DNA of 64,000 nucleotides from NCBI GenBank assembly GCA_021372355.1, contig JAJFUQ010000041.1:1-64000 (forward strand). The letters run 5' to 3'. How positions within the stretch are numbered: the stretch's first letter is position 1; each line of letters starts with the position of its first letter. Positions 32,538 to 41,178 of this stretch are shown here, piece after piece. This DNA is from Nocardiaceae bacterium (GTDB lineage Bacteria > Actinomycetota > Actinomycetes > Mycobacteriales > Mycobacteriaceae). The translations under genes were made by a program, and so were the position numbers. The notes under the pieces are model-generated. The model saw nothing but the letters and a program-made list of their open reading frames with translations. It was not told the origin of the DNA and ran no database searches.

Positions 32538-35087
32538 CTAGTGCGACAACAACTGCGAGCACCGAATCAGTCCGAGGTGGCTGTACGCCTGCGGGTGGTT
32601 ACCGAGTGAGCGTTCGGCGACCGGGTCGTACTCCTCGCTGAGCAGTCCCGTCGGGCCCGCGGCGGCAACCAACTGGCCGAACAGCGCTTCGGCGTCGTCG
32701 CGCTTGCCGATGAGCAGGTACGCCTCGACAAGCCACGCCGCACACAGGTGGAAGCCGCCCTCGCCGCCGGGAAGACCGTCGTCGTGGTGGTAGCGGTAGA
32801 CCGTGGAACCGCTGCGCAGTTCGGCCTCGGTCGCGACGACCGTGGCGGCGAACCGCGGGTCGTCCGGGGCGATGAGACCGGACAGTCCGATGAACAGCGA
32901 TGCCGCGTCGAGGTCCGTGCCGTCATACGCCGCGGTGAACGATTGAACATCCTCGTTCCAGCCGTTGGTCAGCACGTCGTCCGCGATCTTGGCGCGCAGA
33001 TCCTCCCAGTCGTCACCGGCCTTACGGCCGAACTGCTTGGCGAGGGTGAGGGCGCGGTCGACGGTCAGCCAACACATGACCTTCGAGTAGACGTGATGGC
33101 GCGGGTTGTCGCGGATCTCCCAGATGCCGTGGTCCGGTTCGTGCCAGCGTCGGCGAACGGCCTTGACCATTGCGCGAACCAGTTCCCAGTCACGGTCGGG
33201 AAGCGCGTCGTCATGCGCGATTCCGAGGGCTTCGCGTTCGTGCGCGAGGTTGCTGATCAGGTCCACCACGGGCCCGAAGACGTCGAGCTGGACCTGGTTG
33301 TTCGCCGCGTTGCCGACTCGTACGGGCCGCGAACCCGCGTAGCCCGGGAGCGAGTCGATGACGGCCTCGGGCGGAAGCGCGCCGCCGTGGATCGTGTACA
33401 GCGGGTGCAGGCGTTCCGGACTACGGAGCCTTGTCAGGACGCGGTGGACCCATTCGAGGTAGCGCTCGGCCTCGCCCAGCGAACCCAAGGACACCAGCGC
33501 CGACGCGGTCAGCGCGGCATCGCGCAGCCAGCAGTAGCGGTAGTCCCAGTTGCGGACACCGCCCAGATCTTCCGGCAGCGAGGTCGTCGCGGCAGCGAGG
33601 ATCGAACCCGACGGCTCGTGCACGAGTCCGCGCAAGGTCAGCGCCGAGCGGCGGATGAGTCCCGGCTTGCGCTTGGGGATGTCGAGGGACAGTGCCCAGT
33701 CGCGCCAGTACGCCTCGGCCTCGGCCCGCCGGACCGGTTCCTCGACCTGTGACGGGCCCAGGTCCCAGCTGCCGCAACGCAATTCGAGCACGACCGGCCC
33801 GTGCGACGGGTCGACGACGGCGTGGGCGCTCTGATGCATGCCGTCCGTGGTGATGTGCCACTCGACCCCGGGGGAGCGCAGCACCAACGGGTCGTTCGGA
33901 CCGTAGATGCGGAGGCCGAACGCCTCCTGCTCGATCGACACCTGGACCTGACCGAATTCCGGACGCGGGGCGAACCGCACCACGGCTTTCGCATCACCTG
34001 TGATGACGCGGGTGAGGTCGGTCCGGTCGCGCCCCACGTCATGCGGCAGATAGTCCGTGACCTGCAAACTGGCCCAGCGCGTTTCGACGGTCATCGTCCA
34101 GTCGATGTAGCGCTGCGACAGCGGGAGCGACGGGCGCTCGGGTCCGATACAGAATTCACCCGCATTCTCGCCGCCGAGGAGGTGGGCGAAGATCGCGGCC
34201 GAGTCCGGCTCGGGGTGGCACAGCCAGGTGAGGTTCGCGTCCGGAGTCACGAGCGCGACCGAGCGCGGGCTCGCGAGCATCGTCAGTCGTTCGATCTGTG
34301 GCGCGTTCGCACCCGAGAGCCACGTGCGTCGCTCCTCGTACAGGAACGCCAGCGCGGCCGCGACGTCCTCGGTGCTGTTGACGTGGAAATCCGCCAGGCT
34401 CTCGCCGTCGCCGACCTTGACCCCGAGGTCGGGCCCATGAAGTCGCTTGAACGCCTTCTCGTCGGTGACGTCGTCGCCGAAGAAGATGGTCGCCGTCGCG
34501 CCGGCCTGGTGACGGATGATGTCGAGTGCCTCGCCCTTGTCGGTCTTGATGACCGCGAGTTCGATGACTTCCTTACCTTCGGTCACCTGCACGCCGACCC
34601 ACTTGGCGCAGCCGGTGCGGACCTTGTGCAGGGCGGACTTGGCGTCTTCGCGGGAGGCGTTTCGAACGTGCAGCGCAACACTGGCGGGCTTGATCTCGAC
34701 ACCGACACCTTCGCGGGTCGATGCGATGGTCTCGAGTTCGTGCTTGAGCTCGGTGAGAAGTTGTTTGGCATCGTTGTCGATCGCGTGCACGAAGCCGACG
34801 TCGAACTCCGAGCCGTGGCTTCCCACGAGTTGTACCTCGACCGGAAGCCGGGACAGCATCGCGAGATCGCGCAGCGCACGGCCGGAAATGACCGCGGCAG
34901 CCGTCGACGACAGTCCAGCGAGGGCCCGCAGCGCGCGCACCGACTCCGGATGCGGGAACGCTTTGGACGGGTCGGTGACGATCGGTGACATCGTTCCGTC
35001 GTAGTCCGAGGCGACGAGCAACCGAGGGGTTCGCGCAATGGCGGTCAGTGCTCGACGGAGTTCAATAGCAAGATCTTCGGCACCCAC
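32538..35087 (-). CDS. otsB: Trehalose-6-phosphate phosphatase fused to GH15 glucoamylase/trehalase-like domain
   Basis: An 849-residue fusion. Residues about 1-260 are an OtsB-type HAD phosphatase: SDYDGTMSPIV carries the nucleophile Asp, VISGRALRDL follows, and FFGDDVTDEKAF is motif III/IV. Residues about 270-849 are a GH15 protein: N-terminal super-sandwich domain, then the (alpha/alpha)6 barrel with GVRNWDYRYCWLRDAALT and GLLSEEYDP, which contains the likely catalytic carboxylate. GH15 enzymes of mycobacteria include a trehalase. So one chain can dephosphorylate trehalose-6-phosphate and may also hydrolyse trehalose or another glucan. It starts at GTG 35087. otsA is 3 kb away on the same strand. 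Confidence 0.87.
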   Translation of the reverse strand: MGAEDLAIELRRALTAIARTPRLLVASDYDGTMSPIVTDPSKAFPHPESVRALRALAGLSSTAAAVISGRALRDLAMLSRLPVEVQLVGSHGSEFDVGFVHAIDNDAKQLLTELKHELETIASTREGVGVEIKPASVALHVRNASREDAKSALHKVRTGCAKWVGVQVTEGKEVIELAVIKTDKGEALDIIRHQAGATATIFFGDDVTDEKAFKRLHGPDLGVKVGDGESLADFHVNSTEDVAAALAFLYEERRTWLSGANAPQIERLTMLASPRSVALVTPDANLTWLCHPEPDSAAIFAHLLGGENAGEFCIGPERPSLPLSQRYIDWTMTVETRWASLQVTDYLPHDVGRDRTDLTRVITGDAKAVVRFAPRPEFGQVQVSIEQEAFGLRIYGPNDPLVLRSPGVEWHITTDGMHQSAHAVVDPSHGPVVLELRCGSWDLGPSQVEEPVRRAEAEAYWRDWALSLDIPKRKPGLIRRSALTLRGLVHEPSGSILAAATTSLPEDLGGVRNWDYRYCWLRDAALTASALVSLGSLGEAERYLEWVHRVLTRLRSPERLHPLYTIHGGALPPEAVIDSLPGYAGSRPVRVGNAANNQVQLDVFGPVVDLISNLAHEREALGIAHDDALPDRDWELVRAMVKAVRRRWHEPDHGIWEIRDNPRHHVYSKVMCWLTVDRALTLAKQFGRKAGDDWEDLRAKIADDVLTNGWNEDVQSFTAAYDGTDLDAASLFIGLSGLIAPDDPRFAATVVATEAELRSGSTVYRYHHDDGLPGGEGGFHLCAAWLVEAYLLIGKRDDAEALFGQLVAAAGPTGLLSEEYDPVAERSLGNHPQAYSHLGLIRCSQLLSH

Positions 35088-35254
35088 GTAACTAACCTAG
35101 GACATCGAAGCGCTTGGTGCCGGGCTGCTGAATTTGAGCGTGATTTTTCGCGCGTTTTCCTCGCTGAGGTTTCGGGCACCTTTGATCCGCGCCGGGTTTG
35201 TCGATTCGTGACCCAGCGACGAAGCGGTTAACCTGCTTTGGGGGAGGGTTCAGT

Positions 35255-36031
35255 TTGGCGCGCATTTCGGGGGCGAAATCGCTGGCGGTTGCAGTTGCAG
35301 CCGCCTCGCTGTCGTTGTCCGGAATTGCGCTCGTTCAGGCTGCTCCGGCGGTCGATCCGGGAGTGCCGGAAACATCCTCGACGACGACCGCGGCACCAAC
35401 GACGACCACCAAGATGTGGCCGCCGTTGGCCGACATCGAGATTCCCGAATTGGGCGAGATTGCTCCGCCGTTGCCCGCGACCACCACGCGCCAGGTGACG
35501 CCATCGACGGTCCCGTCGACAACCGCGAACGCCGAAAACACCACGACCACCACGACCACCACGACCGAGTCTCCGGGCTCGCCGACCGTCAGCACTACGA
35601 CGAAAATCACGCCACCTCCGAACATGGGCGGCGCCGCCGGTTCCGGCGGCGGAATGTTCGAAGGCCAGATGCTGCCGGGCTCGACGACGTCTGCCCCGAG
35701 GACCACAACCCCAGCGTCCGCGACACGCACCGGGGAATCCCAGAGCGTGGAGATCCCCGCCGGCGGCGGCAGTGGGCCCGACCAGCCGTCGGGCTATCAA
35801 GGCGGCGGCATGGTGCCGGCCGTTCCGGGCCAGAACGCGCACGGCCCGACCGGGCACTCGAGCGCGAGCCTCGCCGCGACCGCGAACCCGGCGGTCGCCG
35901 CCGGTGGTATCGCGGGACTCGGGGCGCTTGGCTTGATGGCTGGATTCATCGCCTACCGCGGTGCGATGCAAGCGCAGCAACGTCGTGCCGCAACGCGGGC
36001 GGCGTTGTTCGGCGCGGGTGGCGGTGTCTGA
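35255..36031 (+). CDS. Thr/Pro-rich exported protein with C-terminal membrane anchor
   Basis: A 258-residue protein. A signal sequence (SLAVAVAAASLSLSGIALVQAAPAV) is followed by about 150 residues of Thr/Pro/Ser/Gly-rich low-complexity sequence with runs of Thr, then a C-terminal hydrophobic span (AVAAGGIAGLGALGLMAGFIAY) and a basic tail. This is a cell-wall-spanning layout. I chose the TTG at 35255, with GGGAGGG 6 bases upstream; earlier in-frame starts lack a ribosome binding site and add a charged stretch ahead of the signal. The stop overlaps the ATG of the ImmA/IrrE gene (TGATG). Confidence 0.72.
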   Translation: MARISGAKSLAVAVAAASLSLSGIALVQAAPAVDPGVPETSSTTTAAPTTTTKMWPPLADIEIPELGEIAPPLPATTTRQVTPSTVPSTTANAENTTTTTTTTTESPGSPTVSTTTKITPPPNMGGAAGSGGGMFEGQMLPGSTTSAPRTTTPASATRTGESQSVEIPAGGGSGPDQPSGYQGGGMVPAVPGQNAHGPTGHSSASLAATANPAVAAGGIAGLGALGLMAGFIAYRGAMQAQQRRAATRAALFGAGGGV

Positions 36032-36540
36032 TGAGTAGCGCCGCACGATCCAGTCGGTCGTACCGCAAGGTCGCGGTGGCGGTCGACGCGGTGTGCGACG
36101 TCGCTGCCGAACACCGGTGTGTGTCGTTCGACGACGTCGTGAACGCCGTCGCGGCCGAACGGAACCGCCCGATCGAGGTCGAAGTCCTGCCGTTGGCGCA
36201 CGGCGTCTGCGGACAACGTCGTCGCTACGACGACCGCGATGTCATCGTCCTCGCCGCTGGACTGCCCGATCGCGCGCGCACGCTCGCCCACGAACTCGGT
36301 CACGTCGTATTCGACCACCAGGGAACGCCTACCGCCGAGGCACTTCTCGCCGTCGATCCCGATCTCGTCTCGTACATGCTGAACTCGCGCAAGATGCTGG
36401 GCTCGGAGGAGTTCGGCGAGGACGAACTCGCCGAGTGGGAGGCCGAGACCTTCGCGAGCATGCTGTTGAACCGTCTGCAGGTGCTTGGTGACGGAAGCGA
36501 CCGAATGGCACGCCTCCGATTCGACGAGGCGCTTGGATGA
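36031..36540 (+). CDS. ImmA/IrrE-family metallopeptidase
   Basis: A 169-residue protein with the zinc motif LAHELGHVVF (HExxH) at about residues 89-98, and a downstream EWEAETFASMLL with the third ligand Glu. In this family (ImmA, IrrE/PprI, and phage or toxin-antitoxin COG2856 proteins) the protease cleaves a helix-turn-helix repressor and so switches on a response. Here it is coupled to both neighbours: it overlaps the Thr-rich protein gene by 1 base and the membrane-protein gene by 4. A convergent HTH gene follows 960 bases away. Confidence 0.85.
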   Translation: MSSAARSSRSYRKVAVAVDAVCDVAAEHRCVSFDDVVNAVAAERNRPIEVEVLPLAHGVCGQRRRYDDRDVIVLAAGLPDRARTLAHELGHVVFDHQGTPTAEALLAVDPDLVSYMLNSRKMLGSEEFGEDELAEWEAETFASMLLNRLQVLGDGSDRMARLRFDEALG

Positions 36541-37508
36541 TTCTCTGGCTGGCAGCCGCGTTCGTGTGGTGTGCGGTCGGGGCCCGGATCGGTCGGGTCC
36601 TGGTCCGTCAGGCCACCCCGGTCCGGGTCGCGATCGCGATATCGGTCGGCACCGTCGCGCTTAACACCATGCTGCTGATGCCCGACGTGGCCGGCACGTT
36701 CGATCGGGTCGCGGGTTCGGAGGGACTGCGGCAGCAGGTCGTCGAAGTGCTGTGGGCGTTGTTCGCTGCGTCGACGTTGACGATTTCCGAGGCCGCGCGC
36801 CCGATCCTGCCGAAGAACCGGTTGCGCACCTGGATCTTCTACGTCGTGGTGTTGACCGTGACCGGAGTGGGCTTGGCGATCGATCAACCGCTGGGCTGGG
36901 TGTCGGTGTTCGTCGCGGCAGTTTTTGCGGTGGTGGTGGGCGCGCGGCACATCTCCTGGACCGTCCTCGGACGCGCGATCGGGATCTACACCGCAGGAGT
37001 CGTCGGCGCCGCCATGAGTGCGCTGTACGTCATCGTGAATGGATACGAACCGCCGGCGGGGCTGATGGCGTTGCACAACGTGCTGATCGCGACCGGTTCG
37101 GTGGGGGTTCTCGGCGAGGTATGGCTGCGGTCGCTCATCGTGCTCATTCGTATCCGGCGCCTACACACGGTACTGACCGAGCGTTTCCCGGACGTGTTGT
37201 CCGAAGACCACGGGCACAAAACGATCGTCCTGCGGTCGAGCGACCACGTCGCACACATCATGGACGCGATTTATCTGCAGTCAGCGGTCTTGGTGGATCT
37301 CGGAGTGGTGAGCAGGGGCGTGGTTCCACCGCGGAGTGCACGTGAGCGTGCGAGAAGCGTGGTCCGCTGGTTGGTCGATCCGTCACTCGCACCGAATGTC
37401 GACACCGAGTGGATCGCTCCGCCGGCGGGCATGTCTGCACGCCGATGGGTGGTTTCGCTGGCCACCGAATTCAACCGGCTGGCCAGCGAATCCGGAGTTA
37501 CGGCGTAG
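36537..37508 (+). CDS. Polytopic membrane protein (MAB_1171c-like)
   Basis: A 323-residue protein with about seven membrane spans in the first 200 residues, then a soluble tail of about 120 residues with DHVAHIMDAIYLQSAVLVDLG. The layout of seven spans plus a small cytoplasmic helical domain agrees with the MAB_1171c-type proteins found beside ImmA/IrrE and HTH genes in actinobacteria; the function is unknown. Its last 11 bases overlap the convergent HTH gene. Confidence 0.72.
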   Translation: MILWLAAAFVWCAVGARIGRVLVRQATPVRVAIAISVGTVALNTMLLMPDVAGTFDRVAGSEGLRQQVVEVLWALFAASTLTISEAARPILPKNRLRTWIFYVVVLTVTGVGLAIDQPLGWVSVFVAAVFAVVVGARHISWTVLGRAIGIYTAGVVGAAMSALYVIVNGYEPPAGLMALHNVLIATGSVGVLGEVWLRSLIVLIRIRRLHTVLTERFPDVLSEDHGHKTIVLRSSDHVAHIMDAIYLQSAVLVDLGVVSRGVVPPRSARERARSVVRWLVDPSLAPNVDTEWIAPPAGMSARRWVVSLATEFNRLASESGVTA

Positions 37509-37914
37509 CGTCCGGCGGGATCTCCGGCAGGCCCTCGCTGGCGCGAAGCTTCTCGGCCATCGCGGTGAGGAGGTTCTGCGACTCCTCGCTGAGGTCGAAC
37601 GCGCGAGCCGACAAGCGGCGCAGCCCGTAACCCTGCAGTTGCGACAAAAGGTCGAGATCGTGGTCGATCTTGGATGCGTAGATGTCGTTGAAGAAATAGT
37701 CGGGCTTCACCTTGAAGAACTTCGCAAGGGAAGCGACCGTCTCGTTCGACGGGTTGGTGCGTTGCCCAGAACGTAGCTGGGACAGGTATGGCTTCGAGAT
37801 TGGGTGACCGGCCGCCGTCAAAGCCGCTGCGACCTCGGCGTTTGTATGCGCCTTGCGTCCCGGTGGATGAACGGTCTCGAACAATTTGTTGAGTCGTTCA
37901 GCGAAGTCGCTCAT
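37498..37914 (-). CDS. EspR-like helix-turn-helix DNA-binding protein
   Basis: A 138-residue protein close to M. tuberculosis EspR (Rv3849) in layout: FAERLNKLFETVHPPGRKAHTNAEVA, the HTH with ISKPYLSQLRSGQRTNPS, then FFKVKPDYFFND and a C-terminal dimerisation helix pair. EspR is a nucleoid-associated regulator of ESX-1 and cell-wall genes, binding as a dimer of dimers. Similar proteins occur widely in mycolate-containing genera, where ESX-1 may be absent. Its position against an ImmA/IrrE gene raises the possibility of a protease-repressor pair, although they are convergent and not in one operon. Confidence 0.8.
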   Translation of the reverse strand: MSDFAERLNKLFETVHPPGRKAHTNAEVAAALTAAGHPISKPYLSQLRSGQRTNPSNETVASLAKFFKVKPDYFFNDIYASKIDHDLDLLSQLQGYGLRRLSARAFDLSEESQNLLTAMAEKLRASEGLPEIPPDATP

Positions 37915-38062
37915 TGCTATGCCGCCTCTTCCTCTCGCTGCACTCTGAGGTCCTCACACGTCTGCTCAGGCACATTATCCACCAGTTTGCTGGCGTAGTC
38001 GAGCAGGGGGATGCTTATTGTCCATCAAACAGGGGACGCAATTATGTGACCAGCAGCTTTGG

Positions 38063-39499
38063 TTACTGAACCGAGTTCGAGGATTTCGACTTCTCGAGCG
38101 CGCCGAGGAAGGCTCGCGCCCACCGATCGACGTCGTGGGCGAGGACCTGGCGACGCAGTGCGCGCATGCGACTGCGACCGGTTTCCGGGTCCTGTGTCAG
38201 GGCTGATTCGAGGGCGTCCTTGACGCTCTCCAGGTCGTGTGGGTTGCACAGATAGGAATGAATCAATTCCGCTGCGGCACCCGCGAATTCGCTGAGCACG
38301 AGGGCCCCGTGAAGATCGCTGTGGCAGGCCACGTACTCCTTGGCCACGAGGTTCATTCCATCGCGCAGAGGAGTGACCATCATGACGTCCGCAGCCACCA
38401 TGAAGGCCATCAATTCGGCCCGGGGAATGGGTCGATGGAGGTAATGGACGACCGGGTGGCCGACCTGTCCGTACTCGCCGTTGATGCGGCCGACCTGTTG
38501 TTCGACGTGCCCGCGCAATTCGATGTAGCTCTGCACTCGCTCGCGACTCGGAGTTGCAAGTTGAAGCATCACCGTCCGGTTTGGATCCATTCGGTGTTCC
38601 GCGAGGAGTTCGAGCACGGCGTCGAGGCGGACGTCGATGCCCTTGGTGTAGTCCAGTCGGTCCACGCCGAGGATGATTTTGTCCGGATCGCCGAGTTCCT
38701 TCCGGATCTGTTGCGCGCGCTCGCGAATGTCCTTGCGTTTGCTCAGCTCGTCAATCTCGTTGGACGCGATCGAGATCGGGAACGCGCCGACTTTGACCGA
38801 GCGATTGCCCATCTGGACCTCGCCGAGCCGGTTCCGGATGCCGACCGCACCGCGGGAGGTTTGCCGGCCAGCCAGGCGCTTGGCGAGGTAGAGGAAGTTC
38901 TGCGCACCACCGACGAGGTGGAAACCGATGAGGTCGGCACCGAGCAGGCCCTGCACGATCTCGGTTCGCCAGGGCATCTGCATGAACAGTTCGACCGGCG
39001 GGAACGGGATGTGCAGGAAGAACCCGATGGTGACATCGGGCCGGAGCATCCGCAGCATCTTGGGGACGAGCTGGAGCTGGTAGTCCTGCACCCAGACGAT
39101 CGCGCCCTCGGCGGCCACCTTGGCCGTTGCCTCGGCGAACCGGCGATTGACCTCGACGTAGGCCGTCCACCACTCCCGCACGTACTTCGGCTTGACGATG
39201 ACGTCGTGGTACAGCGGCCACAACGTGTCGTTGGAGAACCCCTCGTAGTAGTCGAGAACCTCCTGCGCCGACAGCCGCACCGGGTGCAGGTCGATCCCGC
39301 CCTCGATGATCGGCTCGACATCGACATCGGCGACGCCCGGCCACCCGATCCAAGCGCCGGAGTTGTGTCGAAGAATCGGCTCGAGAGCCGTCACCAAGCC
39401 GCCCGGACTTCGCTTCCATCGAGAGGTCCCGTCCGGGAGCTTCTCGAGGTCGACCGGAAGTCGGTTCGCAACGACGACGAAATCCGAGCCGCCGGTCAC
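38063..39499 (-). CDS. otsA: Trehalose-6-phosphate synthase OtsA
   Basis: A 478-residue GT20 enzyme that joins a nucleotide-glucose and glucose-6-phosphate. Motifs: [58 protein letters not shown] and [12 protein letters not shown] chose the GTG at 39499, whose G is the last base of the TAG of a small upstream ORF (TAGTG), giving [15 protein letters not shown]; the longer frame to 39553 would merely overlap that ORF. The gene follows the EspR-like gene start by about 150 bases on the same strand. Confidence 0.95.
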   Translation of the reverse strand: MTGGSDFVVVANRLPVDLEKLPDGTSRWKRSPGGLVTALEPILRHNSGAWIGWPGVADVDVEPIIEGGIDLHPVRLSAQEVLDYYEGFSNDTLWPLYHDVIVKPKYVREWWTAYVEVNRRFAEATAKVAAEGAIVWVQDYQLQLVPKMLRMLRPDVTIGFFLHIPFPPVELFMQMPWRTEIVQGLLGADLIGFHLVGGAQNFLYLAKRLAGRQTSRGAVGIRNRLGEVQMGNRSVKVGAFPISIASNEIDELSKRKDIRERAQQIRKELGDPDKIILGVDRLDYTKGIDVRLDAVLELLAEHRMDPNRTVMLQLATPSRERVQSYIELRGHVEQQVGRINGEYGQVGHPVVHYLHRPIPRAELMAFMVAADVMMVTPLRDGMNLVAKEYVACHSDLHGALVLSEFAGAAAELIHSYLCNPHDLESVKDALESALTQDPETGRSRMRALRRQVLAHDVDRWARAFLGALEKSKSSNSVQ

Positions 39500-39669
39500 T
39501 AGTCGAGCCTGCTGCTCGGTCCGATTCCCAGCATCGACAGCAGCATGCGGCACTCGTCCGCGTCCGTTGCGTACGCGGCAACCACGCGCTGGGCCTGGCG
39601 AGCGGTCTCATCAGTGAGGGGTTCGATGTCCTCGTCCGAGATCACTGCCGGTTCGGTGGGTTGGGTCAT
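39499..39669 (-). CDS. Small conserved-type acidic protein coupled to otsA
   Basis: A 56-residue acidic protein ([20 protein letters not shown] ...) with one helical region, [14 protein letters not shown], at the end. GGAGA lies 9 bases before the ATG. Its stop codon shares a base with the otsA start, so the two are translated together. M. tuberculosis also has a short ORF (Rv3489) just before otsA, from memory. It may modulate OtsA, but nothing in the sequence proves this. Confidence 0.7.
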   Translation of the reverse strand: MTQPTEPAVISDEDIEPLTDETARQAQRVVAAYATDADECRMLLSMLGIGPSSRLD

Positions 39670-39898
39670 TGCGGGGATTCTCCTGGTAGGGCGATCGTAT
39701 TGTCCGACTCTATCTCTACTTGGCGCACCGCTTTGTCCTTTGCCGTCGGTGCACATCGCGTCACTGGAGTTGAACGCCGTATCTCTTGAGTCGAACACCG
39801 TATCGCTCGGCAGAGTGCCCACCCGCAACGCAGTTCACACGCGCCCGAGCGCTACGGTGGTTCACAGTCTGCAAACCGACATTGGGGGAGGACTGTCG

Positions 39899-40702
39899 AT
39901 GCCGATCGCGACCGTCAACGGAATTCCGATCAACTACACGGTCAAGGGTTCCGGTCAACTCGTCGTGATGATCATGGGAACCGGGAGCCCGGGCCGCGTG
40001 TGGGACCTGCACCAGACTCCGGCGCTGGTGAAGGCCGGGTACCGCGTCTGCACCTTCGACAACCGCGGGATCGCGCCGTCGTACGAAGCGGCACACGGCA
40101 TGACCATCAACGACCTGGTCGCCGACACCGCGGGTCTGATCAAGCAGCTCGGTGGTCCGGCCTACCTGGTCGGGACGTCCATGGGTGCCCGCGTGGCCGC
40201 CGAAGTGGCGCTGGCGCACCCGGAGCTCGTGTCGAAGGCCGTGCTCATGGGTGGGCACGGGCGATTCGACCAGTTCCAGCGCACGCTGTCGGCCGGCGAG
40301 CGTGAGCTCGATCAGAACGGCGTGAAACTGCCGGCGAAGTACCAGGCAGCGGTGACCGCGGTGATGAATCTGTCCCCGGCGACGTTGGCCGACGAGCGGG
40401 CGGCACGCGACTGGCTCGACATCTTCGAGTTCACGATCGGCGCACCGTCGGCCGGCGTGAAGGCCCAGCGTCGAATGGACCGCGAATTCAACCGGGTCGA
40501 CGCCTACCGCGGAATCCGCGTTCCGGTGCTGGGCATGGCGTTCGCCGATGATCGGATGATCCCGCCGTACCTGACGGAGGAAGTCGCACAGGCAATTCCG
40601 GGTGCACGCTACGTTTCGATCCCGGACACCGGGCATTACGGCTACCTGGAGAAGCCTGAACTGGTCAACAAGGCCATGCTCGATTTCTTTTCCGCTTCTT
40701 AG
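39899..40702 (+). CDS. Alpha/beta hydrolase
   Basis: A 267-residue hydrolase with the oxyanion region MIMGTGSPGRVW, FDNRGIAPS, the nucleophile elbow GTSMGAR (about residue 95), an Asp in FADDRMIPP and the catalytic His in DTGHYGYLEKPE. This pattern is shared with epoxide hydrolases, bromoperoxidase-like and C-C hydrolases. GGGGGAGGA precedes the ATG. The 230-base gap upstream shows a near repeat of GAACnCCGTATC (around 39774-39803) and no gene. Confidence 0.82.
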   Translation: MPIATVNGIPINYTVKGSGQLVVMIMGTGSPGRVWDLHQTPALVKAGYRVCTFDNRGIAPSYEAAHGMTINDLVADTAGLIKQLGGPAYLVGTSMGARVAAEVALAHPELVSKAVLMGGHGRFDQFQRTLSAGERELDQNGVKLPAKYQAAVTAVMNLSPATLADERAARDWLDIFEFTIGAPSAGVKAQRRMDREFNRVDAYRGIRVPVLGMAFADDRMIPPYLTEEVAQAIPGARYVSIPDTGHYGYLEKPELVNKAMLDFFSAS

Positions 40703-40819
40703 CCTGCGTACCGGACACCTGCGCGCGATAGCGTAACCTCGATAAGTGCGTGTCCTTGGCCGCCGGCGCTGCCGGTTGTCCGAGGAACTGAAGTCTTTGA
40801 CTGCGATTTGTGAGGTGAG

Positions 40820-41047
40820 ATGAGCACCAACCCGTTTGACGACGCGGACGGCCGATTCTTCGTGCTGGTCAACGACGAGGAGCAGCACTCGCTGTGGCCG
40901 ACGTTCGCTGACGTCCCGGCTGGATGGCGTGTGGTCTTCGGCGAGGAGAGCCGCGAGGCCTGCATCAAGTACGTCGAGGAGAACTGGACGGACATGCGTC
41001 CGAAGAGCCTCCGCGACGCGATGGCTGCCGACGAAGCCGCGCGCTAA
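40820..41047 (+). CDS. MbtH-like protein
   Basis: A 75-residue MbtH-family protein: [46 protein letters not shown], and [11 protein letters not shown] carry the three conserved Trp residues and the family signature. MbtH proteins bind and activate adenylation domains of non-ribosomal peptide synthetases. No such synthetase is in the window, so it must serve one elsewhere. GAGGTGAG is the ribosome binding site. A strong terminator follows, then tRNA-Thr. Confidence 0.92.
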   Translation: MSTNPFDDADGRFFVLVNDEEQHSLWPTFADVPAGWRVVFGEESREACIKYVEENWTDMRPKSLRDAMAADEAAR

Positions 41048-41064
41048 CCCTTTCCCTCTGATTG

Positions 41065-41095
41065 CCCGGTCCTCACGAGGGCCGGGTAATCGGAT
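41065..41095 (+). terminator. Intrinsic terminator after mbtH
   Basis: A 10-bp stem (CCCGGTCCTC / GAGGGCCGGG, one T-G pair) with a two-base AC turn at 41065-41086, extended by TTG/TAA on the outside, and followed by ATTTTC. It separates mbtH from the tRNA gene 13 bases on. Confidence 0.7.
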
Positions 41096-41099
41096 TTTC

Positions 41100-41171
41100 G
41101 CCTCCTTAGCTCAGTGGTAGAGCACCGCTCTTGTAAAGCGAAGGTCGTCAGTTCAATCCTGACAGGGGGCT
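41100..41171 (+). tRNA. tRNA-Thr (anticodon TGT)
   Basis: The 72-nt sequence folds into a cloverleaf: acceptor GCCTCCT/AGGGGGC (one T-G pair), D-arm with AGCTCAGTGGTAGAGC, anticodon stem CCGCT/AGCGA-type with loop CTTGTAA, giving anticodon TGT at 41132-41134, and a T-arm with GTTCAATCC. The CCA end is not encoded. Confidence 0.93.
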
Positions 41172-41178
41172 CTGTCGT

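Noticed and set aside
35520-35575. ACC/ACG repeats in the Thr-rich gene considered as a CRISPR or tandem-repeat locus
   Set aside because: They are codon repeats for Thr runs; no spacers, no repeat units of CRISPR length.
38018-38206. 62-codon plus-strand ORF antisense to the otsA 3' end
   Set aside because: No ribosome binding site, no recognisable composition; mirror of otsA.
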